12,717 nt of DNA from Deltaproteobacteria bacterium (GTDB taxonomy: Bacteria > Myxococcota > UBA727 > JABDBI01), in NCBI GenBank assembly GCA_016764955.1, contig JAESQZ010000201.1, forward strand, positions 1 through 12,717, in the 5' to 3' direction. Below are positions 6,012 to 12,690 of the stretch, in pieces. The position numbers and the translations under genes were made by a program. Under the pieces are notes generated by a model. It had not been told where the DNA came from and searched no databases. It saw only the letters and a list, made by a program, of their open reading frames with translations. Within the stretch, counting starts at the first letter, position 1, and the number at the start of each line of letters is the position of its first letter.

Positions 6012-7117
6012 GTACGAAACGAGACTACTATGAAATATTAGGTCTTTCCAGCGAGGCCACTGGGCGCGAGATTAAGACCAGCTATCGTAGATTGGCTCAT
6101 GAATTACACCCAGATAAAAACCCTGGTGATAAACATGCTGAAGAAAAGTTTAAGGAAGCAACACAAGCTTATTCGGTTTTGGCTGACCCAGAGAAGAAAG
6201 CGCAGTATGATCACTACGGACATGCGGATCTAGGTCAGGGTGCTTCTGAATCTTATTCAGTTAACATAGAAGATATCTTTGGAGATATTTTTGGCGATAT
6301 TTTTGGGGGCGGTAGAAGCCGTTCTCGAACTGCTAGACAACGCGGTTCAGACCTGCGCTATGATTTGTTGCTTTCTTTTGAAGAAGCAGCTTTTGGCGTA
6401 GAAAAAGAAATTGAGCTTGAGCGGTTGGAGCCTTGCAAGACTTGTGATGCCACGGGTTCCGAGTCAGGCAAAAAACAAGCTACCTGTAAGACTTGCAGTG
6501 GGTCTGGGCAGGTACGAATTTCACAGGGCTTTTTCGCTGTGACGCAGACTTGCCCTGCTTGCCATGGCGCAGGGCAGATTGTGAGTGACCCTTGTATTGA
6601 TTGCAGAGGCACCAAGCTCATGGAGTCTAAGCAAAAGCTGACCATCAAGGTTCCACCTGGTATCGATAATGACACCAAGTTGCGGTATACGGGTGAAGGC
6701 AACTCTGGCTTGCATGGCGGTGGTAGAGGCGATTTGTATATCGTTTTGACGGTTAGGCAGCATCCAATTTTTAGCCGGGATGGCTTTGATGTTGTTTGCG
6801 ATATGCCAATATCTTTTACTCAAGCAACATTAGGTGCTGAGGTTGAAGTGCCAACCCTGCATGGCAAAACGCTTTTAAAAATTTCACCCGGAACTCAAAC
6901 AGGTCATGTTTTTACGCTTATAGGAAAGGGGATTCCGCATTTGCGAACTCGTTCTGGGCGAAAAGGAGATCAGTTGGTTCAAGTTACTGTGGAGATCCCA
7001 AAAAAGCTGAGTGAAGAACAAAGACAAGCTCTGCTGAATTTTGCCAATTTATTTGGAGAGGACAATTTGCCCTCTCAAAAGGGATTTTTTGATAAAGTCA
7101 AAGAGCTTTTTGGCTAA
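6008..7117 (+). CDS. dnaJ: Chaperone protein DnaJ (Hsp40, type I)
   Basis: DnaJ delivers unfolded proteins to DnaK and stimulates its ATPase. The 369-residue product has all four parts: an N-terminal J domain (KRDYYEILGLSSEA to YDHYGHADLG) with the HPD tripeptide at 34-36; a short Gly/Phe region (about 75-105) with three DIFG repeats; a zinc-finger domain with four CxxC pairs (Cys143/146, 160/163, 182/185, 196/199); and a C-terminal substrate-binding domain (from about residue 208). The first and last zinc motifs deviate from CxxCxGxG (CKTCDATG and CIDCRGTK), but all eight cysteines are present. It overlaps nusB by 4 nt. No dnaK or grpE is seen here, so this is dnaJ outside the usual dnaK-dnaJ pair; a second copy elsewhere is possible. 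Confidence 0.95.
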   Translation: MSTKRDYYEILGLSSEATGREIKTSYRRLAHELHPDKNPGDKHAEEKFKEATQAYSVLADPEKKAQYDHYGHADLGQGASESYSVNIEDIFGDIFGDIFGGGRSRSRTARQRGSDLRYDLLLSFEEAAFGVEKEIELERLEPCKTCDATGSESGKKQATCKTCSGSGQVRISQGFFAVTQTCPACHGAGQIVSDPCIDCRGTKLMESKQKLTIKVPPGIDNDTKLRYTGEGNSGLHGGGRGDLYIVLTVRQHPIFSRDGFDVVCDMPISFTQATLGAEVEVPTLHGKTLLKISPGTQTGHVFTLIGKGIPHLRTRSGRKGDQLVQVTVEIPKKLSEEQRQALLNFANLFGEDNLPSQKGFFDKVKELFG

Positions 7118-7128
7118 GGACCCTTAAG

Positions 7129-8220
7129 ATGAAATCAAACGAACGAAGTGAATTTGAAGCTTTTCTAGACGCTACTGGGCCAGTAAAAAGGTTGAGCCTC
7201 GAGGTGGGCGATAAGGTGAGTGCAAAAATTGTACACTTATCAAAGGATACGGCTTTTTTAGCGCTGGATGCGCAGAACGAGGCAATGATCCCACTGGTTG
7301 ACTTAGAAGAACCAGAAGTTGGTAAAACGATCGAAGCTTCAGTTGCTTCTGTTGGGGACCAAATCTGGCTGACAGTTAAAGGTACAAAGAATGCTGGTGA
7401 CGTTGGTAGCCTGGTTGAAGGTAAAGTTACTAACGCTAGGAGCGGCGGTGTTGAAGTAGACGTTGGTGGGCAAAGAGCTTTTTGCCCAATTGGGCAGCTC
7501 GACATTGGCTATGTGGAAGATCCAAAAGAGTTTGTAGGCCGAACACTTTCTTTTATTGTGTCGCAATCTACTGCTAAGAATTTAACACTCAATCGTAAAA
7601 GTTTGTTGCAAAAACAGCGGGCTGAAAAGATGCGGGAGATTTTGGCCAACTTAAAGGTTGGCGACCAGGTTGATGTGCCAGTTTCGAGGACAGCTGAATT
7701 TGGTGTATTTGTCGACTTAGGTGGTGGCGTCGAGGGCTTAATCCCACAATCTGAGCTTGGCTTTGGCAAGATCTCAGTTGGAGATAAAGTGACAGCTCAG
7801 GTGATGAAAATTGAGCCTGACTATAAACGCCCAGGCCAGATGCGTATTGTTTTATCTTTAAGGGCTGCATTTCCAGATCCTTTTGAGACATATGCTTCGC
7901 AGTTGGTTCCAGGGGCGCAAATAGAAGGCATTGTTGCGCGCCTAGAGAATTATGGGGCTTTTGTTTCTTTGTTTCCTGGTTTGGACGGGCTCATTCATAT
8001 TAGTGAGTTGAGCACCAAGCGTATTAAGCATCCCGATCAAATTGTTAAAGCGGGCGATAAGGTTAATGCACGGATTTTAGATGTTGACCCCGTTAGTAAG
8101 CGAGTGGCTTTAAGTCTAAAAGATCCCGATGCGGATGCTGCAGGCAAAGCAATTCCGAAAATGGAGTCAGAGCGTAGCTTGGGAAGTTTGGGAGACTTGA
8201 TGAAAGCCGGCAAATCATGA
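7129..8220 (+). CDS. S1 RNA-binding domain protein with four S1 repeats (not canonical ribosomal protein S1)
   Basis: The 363-residue product is built from four OB-fold S1 domains, near residues 24-85, 94-156, 175-245 and 260-331. The third (FGVFVDLGGGVEGLIPQSEL) and fourth (YGAFVSLFPGLDGLIHISELS) are canonical; the first two are degenerate. The N-terminus (about 20 residues) and C-terminus (from 332) are short and polar. It is much shorter than six-domain ribosomal S1. Four-domain S1 proteins of about this size are familiar from Myxococcota-like genomes, but their exact role is unclear to me; RNA binding in translation or decay is a fair guess. AAGGA (7116-7120) lies 8 nt before the ATG and 11 bp separate it from dnaJ, so it is likely the last gene of the rib-nusB-dnaJ operon. 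A repeat cluster begins 3 bp after its stop. Confidence 0.88.
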   Translation: MKSNERSEFEAFLDATGPVKRLSLEVGDKVSAKIVHLSKDTAFLALDAQNEAMIPLVDLEEPEVGKTIEASVASVGDQIWLTVKGTKNAGDVGSLVEGKVTNARSGGVEVDVGGQRAFCPIGQLDIGYVEDPKEFVGRTLSFIVSQSTAKNLTLNRKSLLQKQRAEKMREILANLKVGDQVDVPVSRTAEFGVFVDLGGGVEGLIPQSELGFGKISVGDKVTAQVMKIEPDYKRPGQMRIVLSLRAAFPDPFETYASQLVPGAQIEGIVARLENYGAFVSLFPGLDGLIHISELSTKRIKHPDQIVKAGDKVNARILDVDPVSKRVALSLKDPDADAAGKAIPKMESERSLGSLGDLMKAGKS

Positions 8221-8223
8221 TTT

Positions 8224-8250
8224 TGTCATGCCAGCGAAGGCTGGCATCCA
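8224..8250 (+). repeat. MPAKAGI-type palindromic repeat, copy 1
   Basis: This 27-bp unit begins TGTCATGCCAGC and ends GCTGGCATCCA. ATGCCAGC pairs perfectly with GCTGGCAT around GAAG. It starts 3 bp after the S1-protein stop codon and is identical to copy 2. Translated, it gives the MPAKAGIH peptide seen as spurious annotation in many genomes. Confidence 0.9.
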
Positions 8251-8259
8251 TCCCCGAGT

Positions 8260-8286
8260 TGTCATGCCAGCGAAGGCTGGCATCCA
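8260..8286 (+). repeat. MPAKAGI-type palindromic repeat, copy 2
   Basis: It is identical over 27 bp to copy 1 and 9 bp beyond it in the same orientation. Confidence 0.9.
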
Positions 8287-8306
8287 GAATAGGCCACAAG
8301 ATATAC

Positions 8307-8333
8307 TGGATACCAGCCTTCGCTGGTATGACA
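8307..8333 (-). repeat. MPAKAGI-type palindromic repeat, copy 3 (inverted)
   Basis: This is the reverse complement of copies 1 and 2 with two substitutions, one in each arm (ATGCC to ATACC, and GGCAT to GGTAT). They replace one G-C pair with A-T and keep the stem. Copies 2 and 3 could also pair with each other as one long hairpin. Confidence 0.88.
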
Positions 8334-8340
8334 ATATTTT

Positions 8341-8347
8341 AGAGAGG
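8341..8347 (+). promoter_or_regulatory. Ribosome binding site that fixes the acyl-CoA dehydrogenase start
   Basis: AGAGAGG lies 6 nt before the ATG at 8354. It supports that start over the upstream in-frame ATGs at 8228 and 8264, which are inside the repeat copies. Confidence 0.8.
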
Positions 8348-8353
8348 TTTGGT

Positions 8354-9511
8354 ATGAGCAGCGCTGAACACCGTTTACTTCGGCAGACTTTACAAAATTT
8401 TGTAGCGAAAGAGATTGAGCCAGGCGCGCTTGAGCGCGATCAAAAAGAACATTTTGATCTGAACTTATTTCGAAAGTTGGCCGACTTAGGTTTACTGGGA
8501 ATTACAGCGCCTGAGATTTACGGCGGCTCTGAAATGGATGCCGTCGCAGCTGTGATTACCCACGAAGAGTTAGCTTATTCGGACCCAGGTTTATGTTTGG
8601 CTTATTTGGCGCACGCCATGCTTTGTGTGAATAATCTCGCTGTAAATGCCAGCGAGTCACAAAAGAAAACCTATTTGCCGAAGCTTTGCTCGGGTGAGTG
8701 GGTGGGCTGCATGGCGATGTCTGAACCAGATGTTGGTACAGATATTTTAGGTATGAAGACCTCTGCGAAGCGTATCGATAATCATTATGTGATTAATGGC
8801 CGCAAGATGTGGATTACAAACGGTGTGCTTGATGCAAGTGGCAAACCCGCAGACATAACCTATCTTTACGCCAAAACAGGCGAGCAAATCTCAACCTTTA
8901 TTGTAACCCCTGACTGTGAAGGCTTTTCAGTTGGCCAGAAGATTATGGGTAAAACTGGCATGCGTGCTTCGAGCACGGCCGAGCTGGTATTTGAAAACGC
9001 CAAAGTACCAGTAGAAAATTTAGTCGGTGAAGAGGGCGATTCTATTAAGCACATGATGCGTAATCTAGAGATCGAGCGTGTGACATTGGCTGCAATAGGC
9101 CTTGGTATTGGAAAACGCTGTTTAGATATTATGATTGGCTATGCCAATGAACGAAAGGCTTTTGGAAAGCCGATTGCAGCATTTGGGCAGATTCAGCAAC
9201 ATATTGCTAATAGCTATGCAGAATATCAAGCGGCTTCAGCTTATGTGTACCAAACAGCTCAGTCTGATATGAGCCGTTTAAATAGCGATGGCGTCAAATT
9301 AATTGCCGCCCCAATGGCCAAAAAAGTAGCCGATTCAGCCATGCAAGTTCTAGGCGGCAACGGATATGTTTCAGAATATGTTGCAGAGCGCCTCTGGAGA
9401 GATGCTAAGCTGTTAGAAATAGGTGGTGGGACTTTAGAGGCTCACCAAAAGAATATTTCGGCAGATTTGCTAAAAAGGGGGGGCTTTGAGTCATGTGGAG
9501 ATCGTTTTTAG
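8354..9511 (+). CDS. Acyl-CoA dehydrogenase, isovaleryl-CoA dehydrogenase-like
   Basis: The FAD enzyme introduces a 2,3 double bond into an acyl-CoA and passes electrons to ETF. The 385-residue product has the usual N-terminal helical domain, the FAD/substrate strand MAMSEPDVGTD (120-130), KMWITNG (151-157), ERKAFGKPIAAFGQIQ (266-281), QVLGGNGYVSEY (331-342) and RDAKLLEIGGGTLEAH (349-364). The catalytic Glu of short/medium-chain enzymes is replaced by Gly in EIGGGT, while Glu241 in LEIERVTLA sits where isovaleryl-CoA dehydrogenase has its base. That points to leucine breakdown, though no other leucine-pathway gene is present. The frame is open back to 8228, but those 42 residues are encoded by repeats; the ATG at 8354 has an AGAGAGG. 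The 3' end contains a G7 tract and overlaps the lipoprotein gene by 19 nt. Confidence 0.93.
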   Translation: MSSAEHRLLRQTLQNFVAKEIEPGALERDQKEHFDLNLFRKLADLGLLGITAPEIYGGSEMDAVAAVITHEELAYSDPGLCLAYLAHAMLCVNNLAVNASESQKKTYLPKLCSGEWVGCMAMSEPDVGTDILGMKTSAKRIDNHYVINGRKMWITNGVLDASGKPADITYLYAKTGEQISTFIVTPDCEGFSVGQKIMGKTGMRASSTAELVFENAKVPVENLVGEEGDSIKHMMRNLEIERVTLAAIGLGIGKRCLDIMIGYANERKAFGKPIAAFGQIQQHIANSYAEYQAASAYVYQTAQSDMSRLNSDGVKLIAAPMAKKVADSAMQVLGGNGYVSEYVAERLWRDAKLLEIGGGTLEAHQKNISADLLKRGGFESCGDRF

Positions 9512-10035
9512 GATTAGCAGCTTTTTTACTATTGCTATCTGCTTGTAGGTCGACAACAACTTGTGACCCGACAGTTAATCCATTTAAGGCAGATTGCCCG
9601 AAAACAGCGTCAACTTGTGATCCTGCTGGAATCTGTCGGAATGACACCTGTTCTCAAGGGACTTGTGGTGCTGGGGAACAATGTGATCAAAGCGTGGCTA
9701 GCATTGGGCCAAATGCAGGTGCTCAAATCTGTCAGACAGCATGTGAAACCGATGCCGAGTGTCCGCGTGTTGATGGGGTTCCTCAAGTTTGCATGCGCTT
9801 TGATCTTCCGGGCAGTACTACTACAGAGTCATTTACAATTAAAGTCTGTAAACGCAAATGTAGCCAATCGACGGAACCATGGTGCAATGAACCTTTTCAG
9901 TGTAGGAGTGTTTTTCAAGCTGGTGGTCCGGAGCCGCCGCTTCTTTGCGTAGCGATTCTCAAGTGTTCAGATGGCAAAGATCCAGTAATACCATCAGGTG
10001 GTAGCCAATATACTTGTCCGACTCCTCCGTCTTAA
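9493..10035 (+). CDS. Cysteine-rich lipoprotein of unknown function
   Basis: The 180-residue product starts with a lipoprotein signal peptide: a hydrophobic core (FLGLAAFLLLL) and lipobox LSAC with Cys18 as the lipidation site. The +2 residue is Arg, not Asp, which fits outer-membrane delivery. The mature part holds 18 further cysteines, an even number allowing nine disulfides, spaced as in small Cys-rich repeats (CDPAGICRNDTCSQGTCGAGEQC, with the longer groups CQTACETDAEC and CKRKC). Such knotted lipoproteins are frequent in Myxococcota and relatives; no function is known to me. The ATG overlaps the preceding dehydrogenase gene by 19 nt, and an A5G7 tract ending 9 nt upstream may act as ribosome binding site. 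It lies 7 bp before the PBP4-type gene, suggesting an envelope-related role, which is only context. Confidence 0.8.
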   Translation: MWRSFLGLAAFLLLLSACRSTTTCDPTVNPFKADCPKTASTCDPAGICRNDTCSQGTCGAGEQCDQSVASIGPNAGAQICQTACETDAECPRVDGVPQVCMRFDLPGSTTTESFTIKVCKRKCSQSTEPWCNEPFQCRSVFQAGGPEPPLLCVAILKCSDGKDPVIPSGGSQYTCPTPPS

Positions 10036-10042
10036 TTTTGAC

Positions 10043-11278
10043 ATGAAACGCATTTGCTTCATATTGTCCTTTTCGTTGTTATTGGTTGCTTCTGGTTGTG
10101 AGGCGTCGCCATCAAGTAAGCGGATTGCTGGACTTGATGCAGAAGTTGGCTTGCAGGTTCGGTCATTGAAAACAGGCAAAGTTTTATATGCGCACAATGC
10201 CAATAAGACTTTTATACCAGCTAGCACGCTGAAAATTTTTACAGCGGCAACGGCACTATCTAAGCTCAAGCCTTCATATCGTTTTGAGACCCAAGTCTTT
10301 CATCGGGGGGGCACGTTATATTTGAAGGGTTCTGGAGATCCAGAATTCTCGGTGCATGAGCTGGATGATTTAGCAGGCCGAGTGAAGCAGCTGGTTCATC
10401 AGCGAATTAATCGAATTATCGTTGACGCAAGCGTGTTTGATAAGAATTATTGTGGTCAGGGTTGGAGTGACGATGATAGCCATAATGGCTATGCAGCGCC
10501 TGTTGCTGGCATCAATGTCAACTACAATCGAATTGTTTTAGGATTTTTGCCTGGTAAAAAAGTAATTGTGGATCCCTTAACTAGATACGTTGATTTAAAG
10601 ACCTCAAAGGGTGTTTTCAAACTCCAAGGCCATGGGGTATCGGTTTCAGGCAAAATTCCCCGCGTGACAAAGCCATGGTATAAAACTTATGCAATCAAAG
10701 ATCCTATCCAATGGGCTGGTTTTTTATTTGAGGAAGCACTGAGACGAGCAGATGTAAAACTTAGTAAAAAAGTGCTTATACAGGCTGGGAAAGTGCCGAC
10801 GAAGTTAGAGCCAGTCACCAGTTCCTTCTCGCCTTATCTTTCTGAAATTTTAATCAGCTCTATGAAGTTTTCGCAGAATTTAGAGAACGAAGCTGTTTTG
10901 AAAACTTTGGGCGATGGAAGTTTTGAAAAGGGCTTAAAAGCGGTACGCGCTTTTGCTGGGCCAGACTTTAAGATTGTGGATGGCTCTGGCTTGTCGCGTA
11001 TGAGCAAAATCACGCCTGATCAAATGACCCAATTTCTGGTGAGAATCGCTGGAGATTTTGAAACGAATCCAGAGTTTATGACCTCTTTGCCAATAGGAGG
11101 CGAGGATGGGACTTTAAAAGATATCTTTTTGTCTGAACCTTTTAGGGGATCTATCCGGGCTAAAACCGGACATATGCGGGATATCTATTGCTTGGCTGGC
11201 TATTATCATAAGCCAAATGGAGAGATTGTTGCTTTTTCTCTGTTTTCAAACAAGCTCAAAAGCAGCAAAAAAAACTAA
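10043..11278 (+). CDS. dacB: D-alanyl-D-alanine carboxypeptidase/endopeptidase, PBP4 (peptidase S13) family, probably lipid-anchored
   Basis: PBP4-type enzymes trim or cleave peptidoglycan peptides in the periplasm. The 411-residue product has the three penicillin-binding motifs: SxxK as S61-T-L-K64, SxN as S277-Q-N279 and KTG at 374-376, plus LYLKGSGDP (92-100), GYAAPV and VDGSGLSR (312-319). The N-terminus (MKRICFILSF to VASGC) looks like a lipoprotein signal with Cys19; Ala at -3 is not ideal, and E. coli DacB is not a lipoprotein. The ATG at 10043 is preferred over an in-frame GTG at 9998 because it starts the signal peptide exactly; no good ribosome binding site is seen, so coupling to the lipoprotein gene 7 bp upstream is likely. 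The frame ends after KSSKKN at an A8 tract, but a -1 shift would add a helix (LIDWFEHILKKI) up to 11313. Confidence 0.9.
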   Translation: MKRICFILSFSLLLVASGCEASPSSKRIAGLDAEVGLQVRSLKTGKVLYAHNANKTFIPASTLKIFTAATALSKLKPSYRFETQVFHRGGTLYLKGSGDPEFSVHELDDLAGRVKQLVHQRINRIIVDASVFDKNYCGQGWSDDDSHNGYAAPVAGINVNYNRIVLGFLPGKKVIVDPLTRYVDLKTSKGVFKLQGHGVSVSGKIPRVTKPWYKTYAIKDPIQWAGFLFEEALRRADVKLSKKVLIQAGKVPTKLEPVTSSFSPYLSEILISSMKFSQNLENEAVLKTLGDGSFEKGLKAVRAFAGPDFKIVDGSGLSRMSKITPDQMTQFLVRIAGDFETNPEFMTSLPIGGEDGTLKDIFLSEPFRGSIRAKTGHMRDIYCLAGYYHKPNGEIVAFSLFSNKLKSSKKN

Positions 11279-11313
11279 TTGATTGGTTTGAGCATATACT
11301 AAAGAAGATTTGA
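11268..11313 (+). other. Possible -1 frameshift site and C-terminal extension of the PBP4-type protein
   Basis: A AAA AAC (11269-11275) is in the correct phase for a -1 slip just before the TAA at 11276-11278. The shifted frame continues LIDWFEHILKKI and stops at TGA 11311-11313, 12 bp before the MATE start. The extra helix is where PBP4 proteins normally carry a final C-terminal helix. Programmed slippage, transcriptional slippage in the A8 run and a one-base sequencing error are all possible. Confidence 0.5.
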
Positions 11314-11325
11314 TACAATGAAGTA

Positions 11326-12660
11326 ATGCATCAAAAAGGGAGTCTTCGGGAAGTTATCCATATATCCTGGCCAATTGCGATGGCCATGCTTTCTTTTAGT
11401 GTGATGGATTTAACTGACACCATTATGGTTGGGCAGCTTGGAATAGATGAGTTAGCTGCAGTGGGGATGTCTACAGCAGTGATGTTTTCGATCAATGCCT
11501 TTTTTATTGGCTTTTTTGAAAGTGTTAAGATTTTGGTGGCTCAGGCGGTTGGAGCAGACCAGTATAAACTGGCAAGGCAAGCGGGGTGGCATGGGCTTTA
11601 TTTAGCCATTCCGCTTGGTTTTTTAGTCGTTTGTTTGGCGTTTTCCAGTACCCATATTTTTGATCTTTTTGGTGGTCCTGAAAATATTCAAACTTTGTCT
11701 TCGGATTATTTTGTTTTGCGGCTTTGGGCTTCGCCTCCTTGGTTTATTACCTTAGTATTAGCCAGCTATTATCAGGGTACTGGTAATACGCGCCTACCCA
11801 TGATGGTCAATATTTTTATGTGTGTGATCAATATTGTGGTTAGCCAAGCACTGATATTTGGTTTTGGCCCGATACCCGCATATGGATTGGCTGGTTCTGC
11901 TTATGGAACGGTGATTTCTGACTTTTTGGGTATGTTGATTATTCTGGGATATTTTATTCGGGATGTTGGATTTGAGTGGCGAATAAAAGCGAATTTAATG
12001 GGAAAATTATTTTTACTTGGTGTTCCAGTGGGTATTCGCTGGTTGCTGGATACAGGTGGGTGGACCTTTGCGATGATTTTGATTGCTCGTGAAGGGACAA
12101 TGGCATTGGCTGCTAATCAAATAGCCACGAAAATTATGTCATTGAGCTTGCTACCAGTTTATGGAATTTCAGAAGCGGTTTGTATTTTGGCGGGCCAAAG
12201 TACGGGTGCTCAAGATTTTCCGGCGGTGAGGCGCTCATATTGGTCAGCAATTCAAATATCAGTTACTCTCATGATTATAACAGGTTTAGCGTTTTTGCTT
12301 GTTCCCATGCCGCTTGTGTCATTATTCCAAAAGAATACTGAAGTCTTAATCATAGCAAGTGAAATTTTGATGATGGTTGGTGCTTATCAGATTTTGGCGG
12401 CATTTTCGTTGGTGACAGCAGGAACTTTAAATGGCACGGGTGATACGCGATTTACAATGGTCTTGATTATTTTGAGTACTTGTTTTGTTATGGTGCCCAC
12501 TGCCTATTTGTTTGGCGTGATTTTCAAGATGGGTGTTTATGGTATGTGGCTTTCGCTGATTGCTCACGAAACCGTGTTGGTTTTAGGAACGCAGTGGCGC
12601 TTTCGAAGCAGCGGGTGGAGACATCACGAGGCTGTCGCTTTGAAGGCGCATGCGCACTAG
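11326..12660 (+). CDS. MATE family multidrug/Na+ (or H+) antiporter
   Basis: This is a 444-residue inner-membrane protein with about 12 hydrophobic segments in two related halves, typical of MATE exporters (NorM/DinF type), which expel drugs or metabolites in exchange for Na+ or H+. The first helices carry the family pattern PIAMAMLSFSVMDLTDTIMVGQLGIDELAAVGMS. Halfway motifs SYYQGTGNTRLPM and, in the second half, AGTLNGTGDTRFTM are matching MATE signatures and show the internal duplication. The substrate cannot be told. The ATG at 11326 follows a short leader; an upstream ATG at 11318 meets a stop after two codons. No strong ribosome binding site or clear promoter is seen, so it may be read through from the PBP4-type gene. 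A palindromic repeat begins directly after the stop codon. Confidence 0.93.
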   Translation: MHQKGSLREVIHISWPIAMAMLSFSVMDLTDTIMVGQLGIDELAAVGMSTAVMFSINAFFIGFFESVKILVAQAVGADQYKLARQAGWHGLYLAIPLGFLVVCLAFSSTHIFDLFGGPENIQTLSSDYFVLRLWASPPWFITLVLASYYQGTGNTRLPMMVNIFMCVINIVVSQALIFGFGPIPAYGLAGSAYGTVISDFLGMLIILGYFIRDVGFEWRIKANLMGKLFLLGVPVGIRWLLDTGGWTFAMILIAREGTMALAANQIATKIMSLSLLPVYGISEAVCILAGQSTGAQDFPAVRRSYWSAIQISVTLMIITGLAFLLVPMPLVSLFQKNTEVLIIASEILMMVGAYQILAAFSLVTAGTLNGTGDTRFTMVLIILSTCFVMVPTAYLFGVIFKMGVYGMWLSLIAHETVLVLGTQWRFRSSGWRHHEAVALKAHAH

Positions 12661-12690
12661 TTGTCATCCCGGGCTTGACCCGGGATCCAG
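12661..12690 (+). repeat. VIPGLTRDP-type palindromic repeat directly after the MATE stop codon
   Basis: ATCCCGGG (12666-12673) and CCCGGGAT (12679-12686) form a perfect 8-bp stem around CTTGA. The outer bases TTGTCAT and ATCCAG equal those of the repeat cluster at 8224-8333. In the +2 reading frame it gives the VIPGLTRDPA peptide familiar as a spurious tail in annotated genomes. Confidence 0.88.

Noticed and set aside
8224..8333. CRISPR array
   Set aside because: There are only three copies, one inverted, with spacers of 9 and 20 bp and palindromic units; this is a REP-like cluster.
8228..8353. N-terminal extension MPAKAGIH... of the acyl-CoA dehydrogenase frame
   Set aside because: It is the translation of repeat copies 1 to 3, and the ATG at 8354 has its own AGAGAGG and matches the family N-terminus.
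11279..11325. Promoter for the MATE gene (TTGAGC with GATACA or TATACT)
   Set aside because: Spacings (18 to 20, or 10 bp) and box matches are poor, and part of the region is likely coding in the shifted PBP4 frame.
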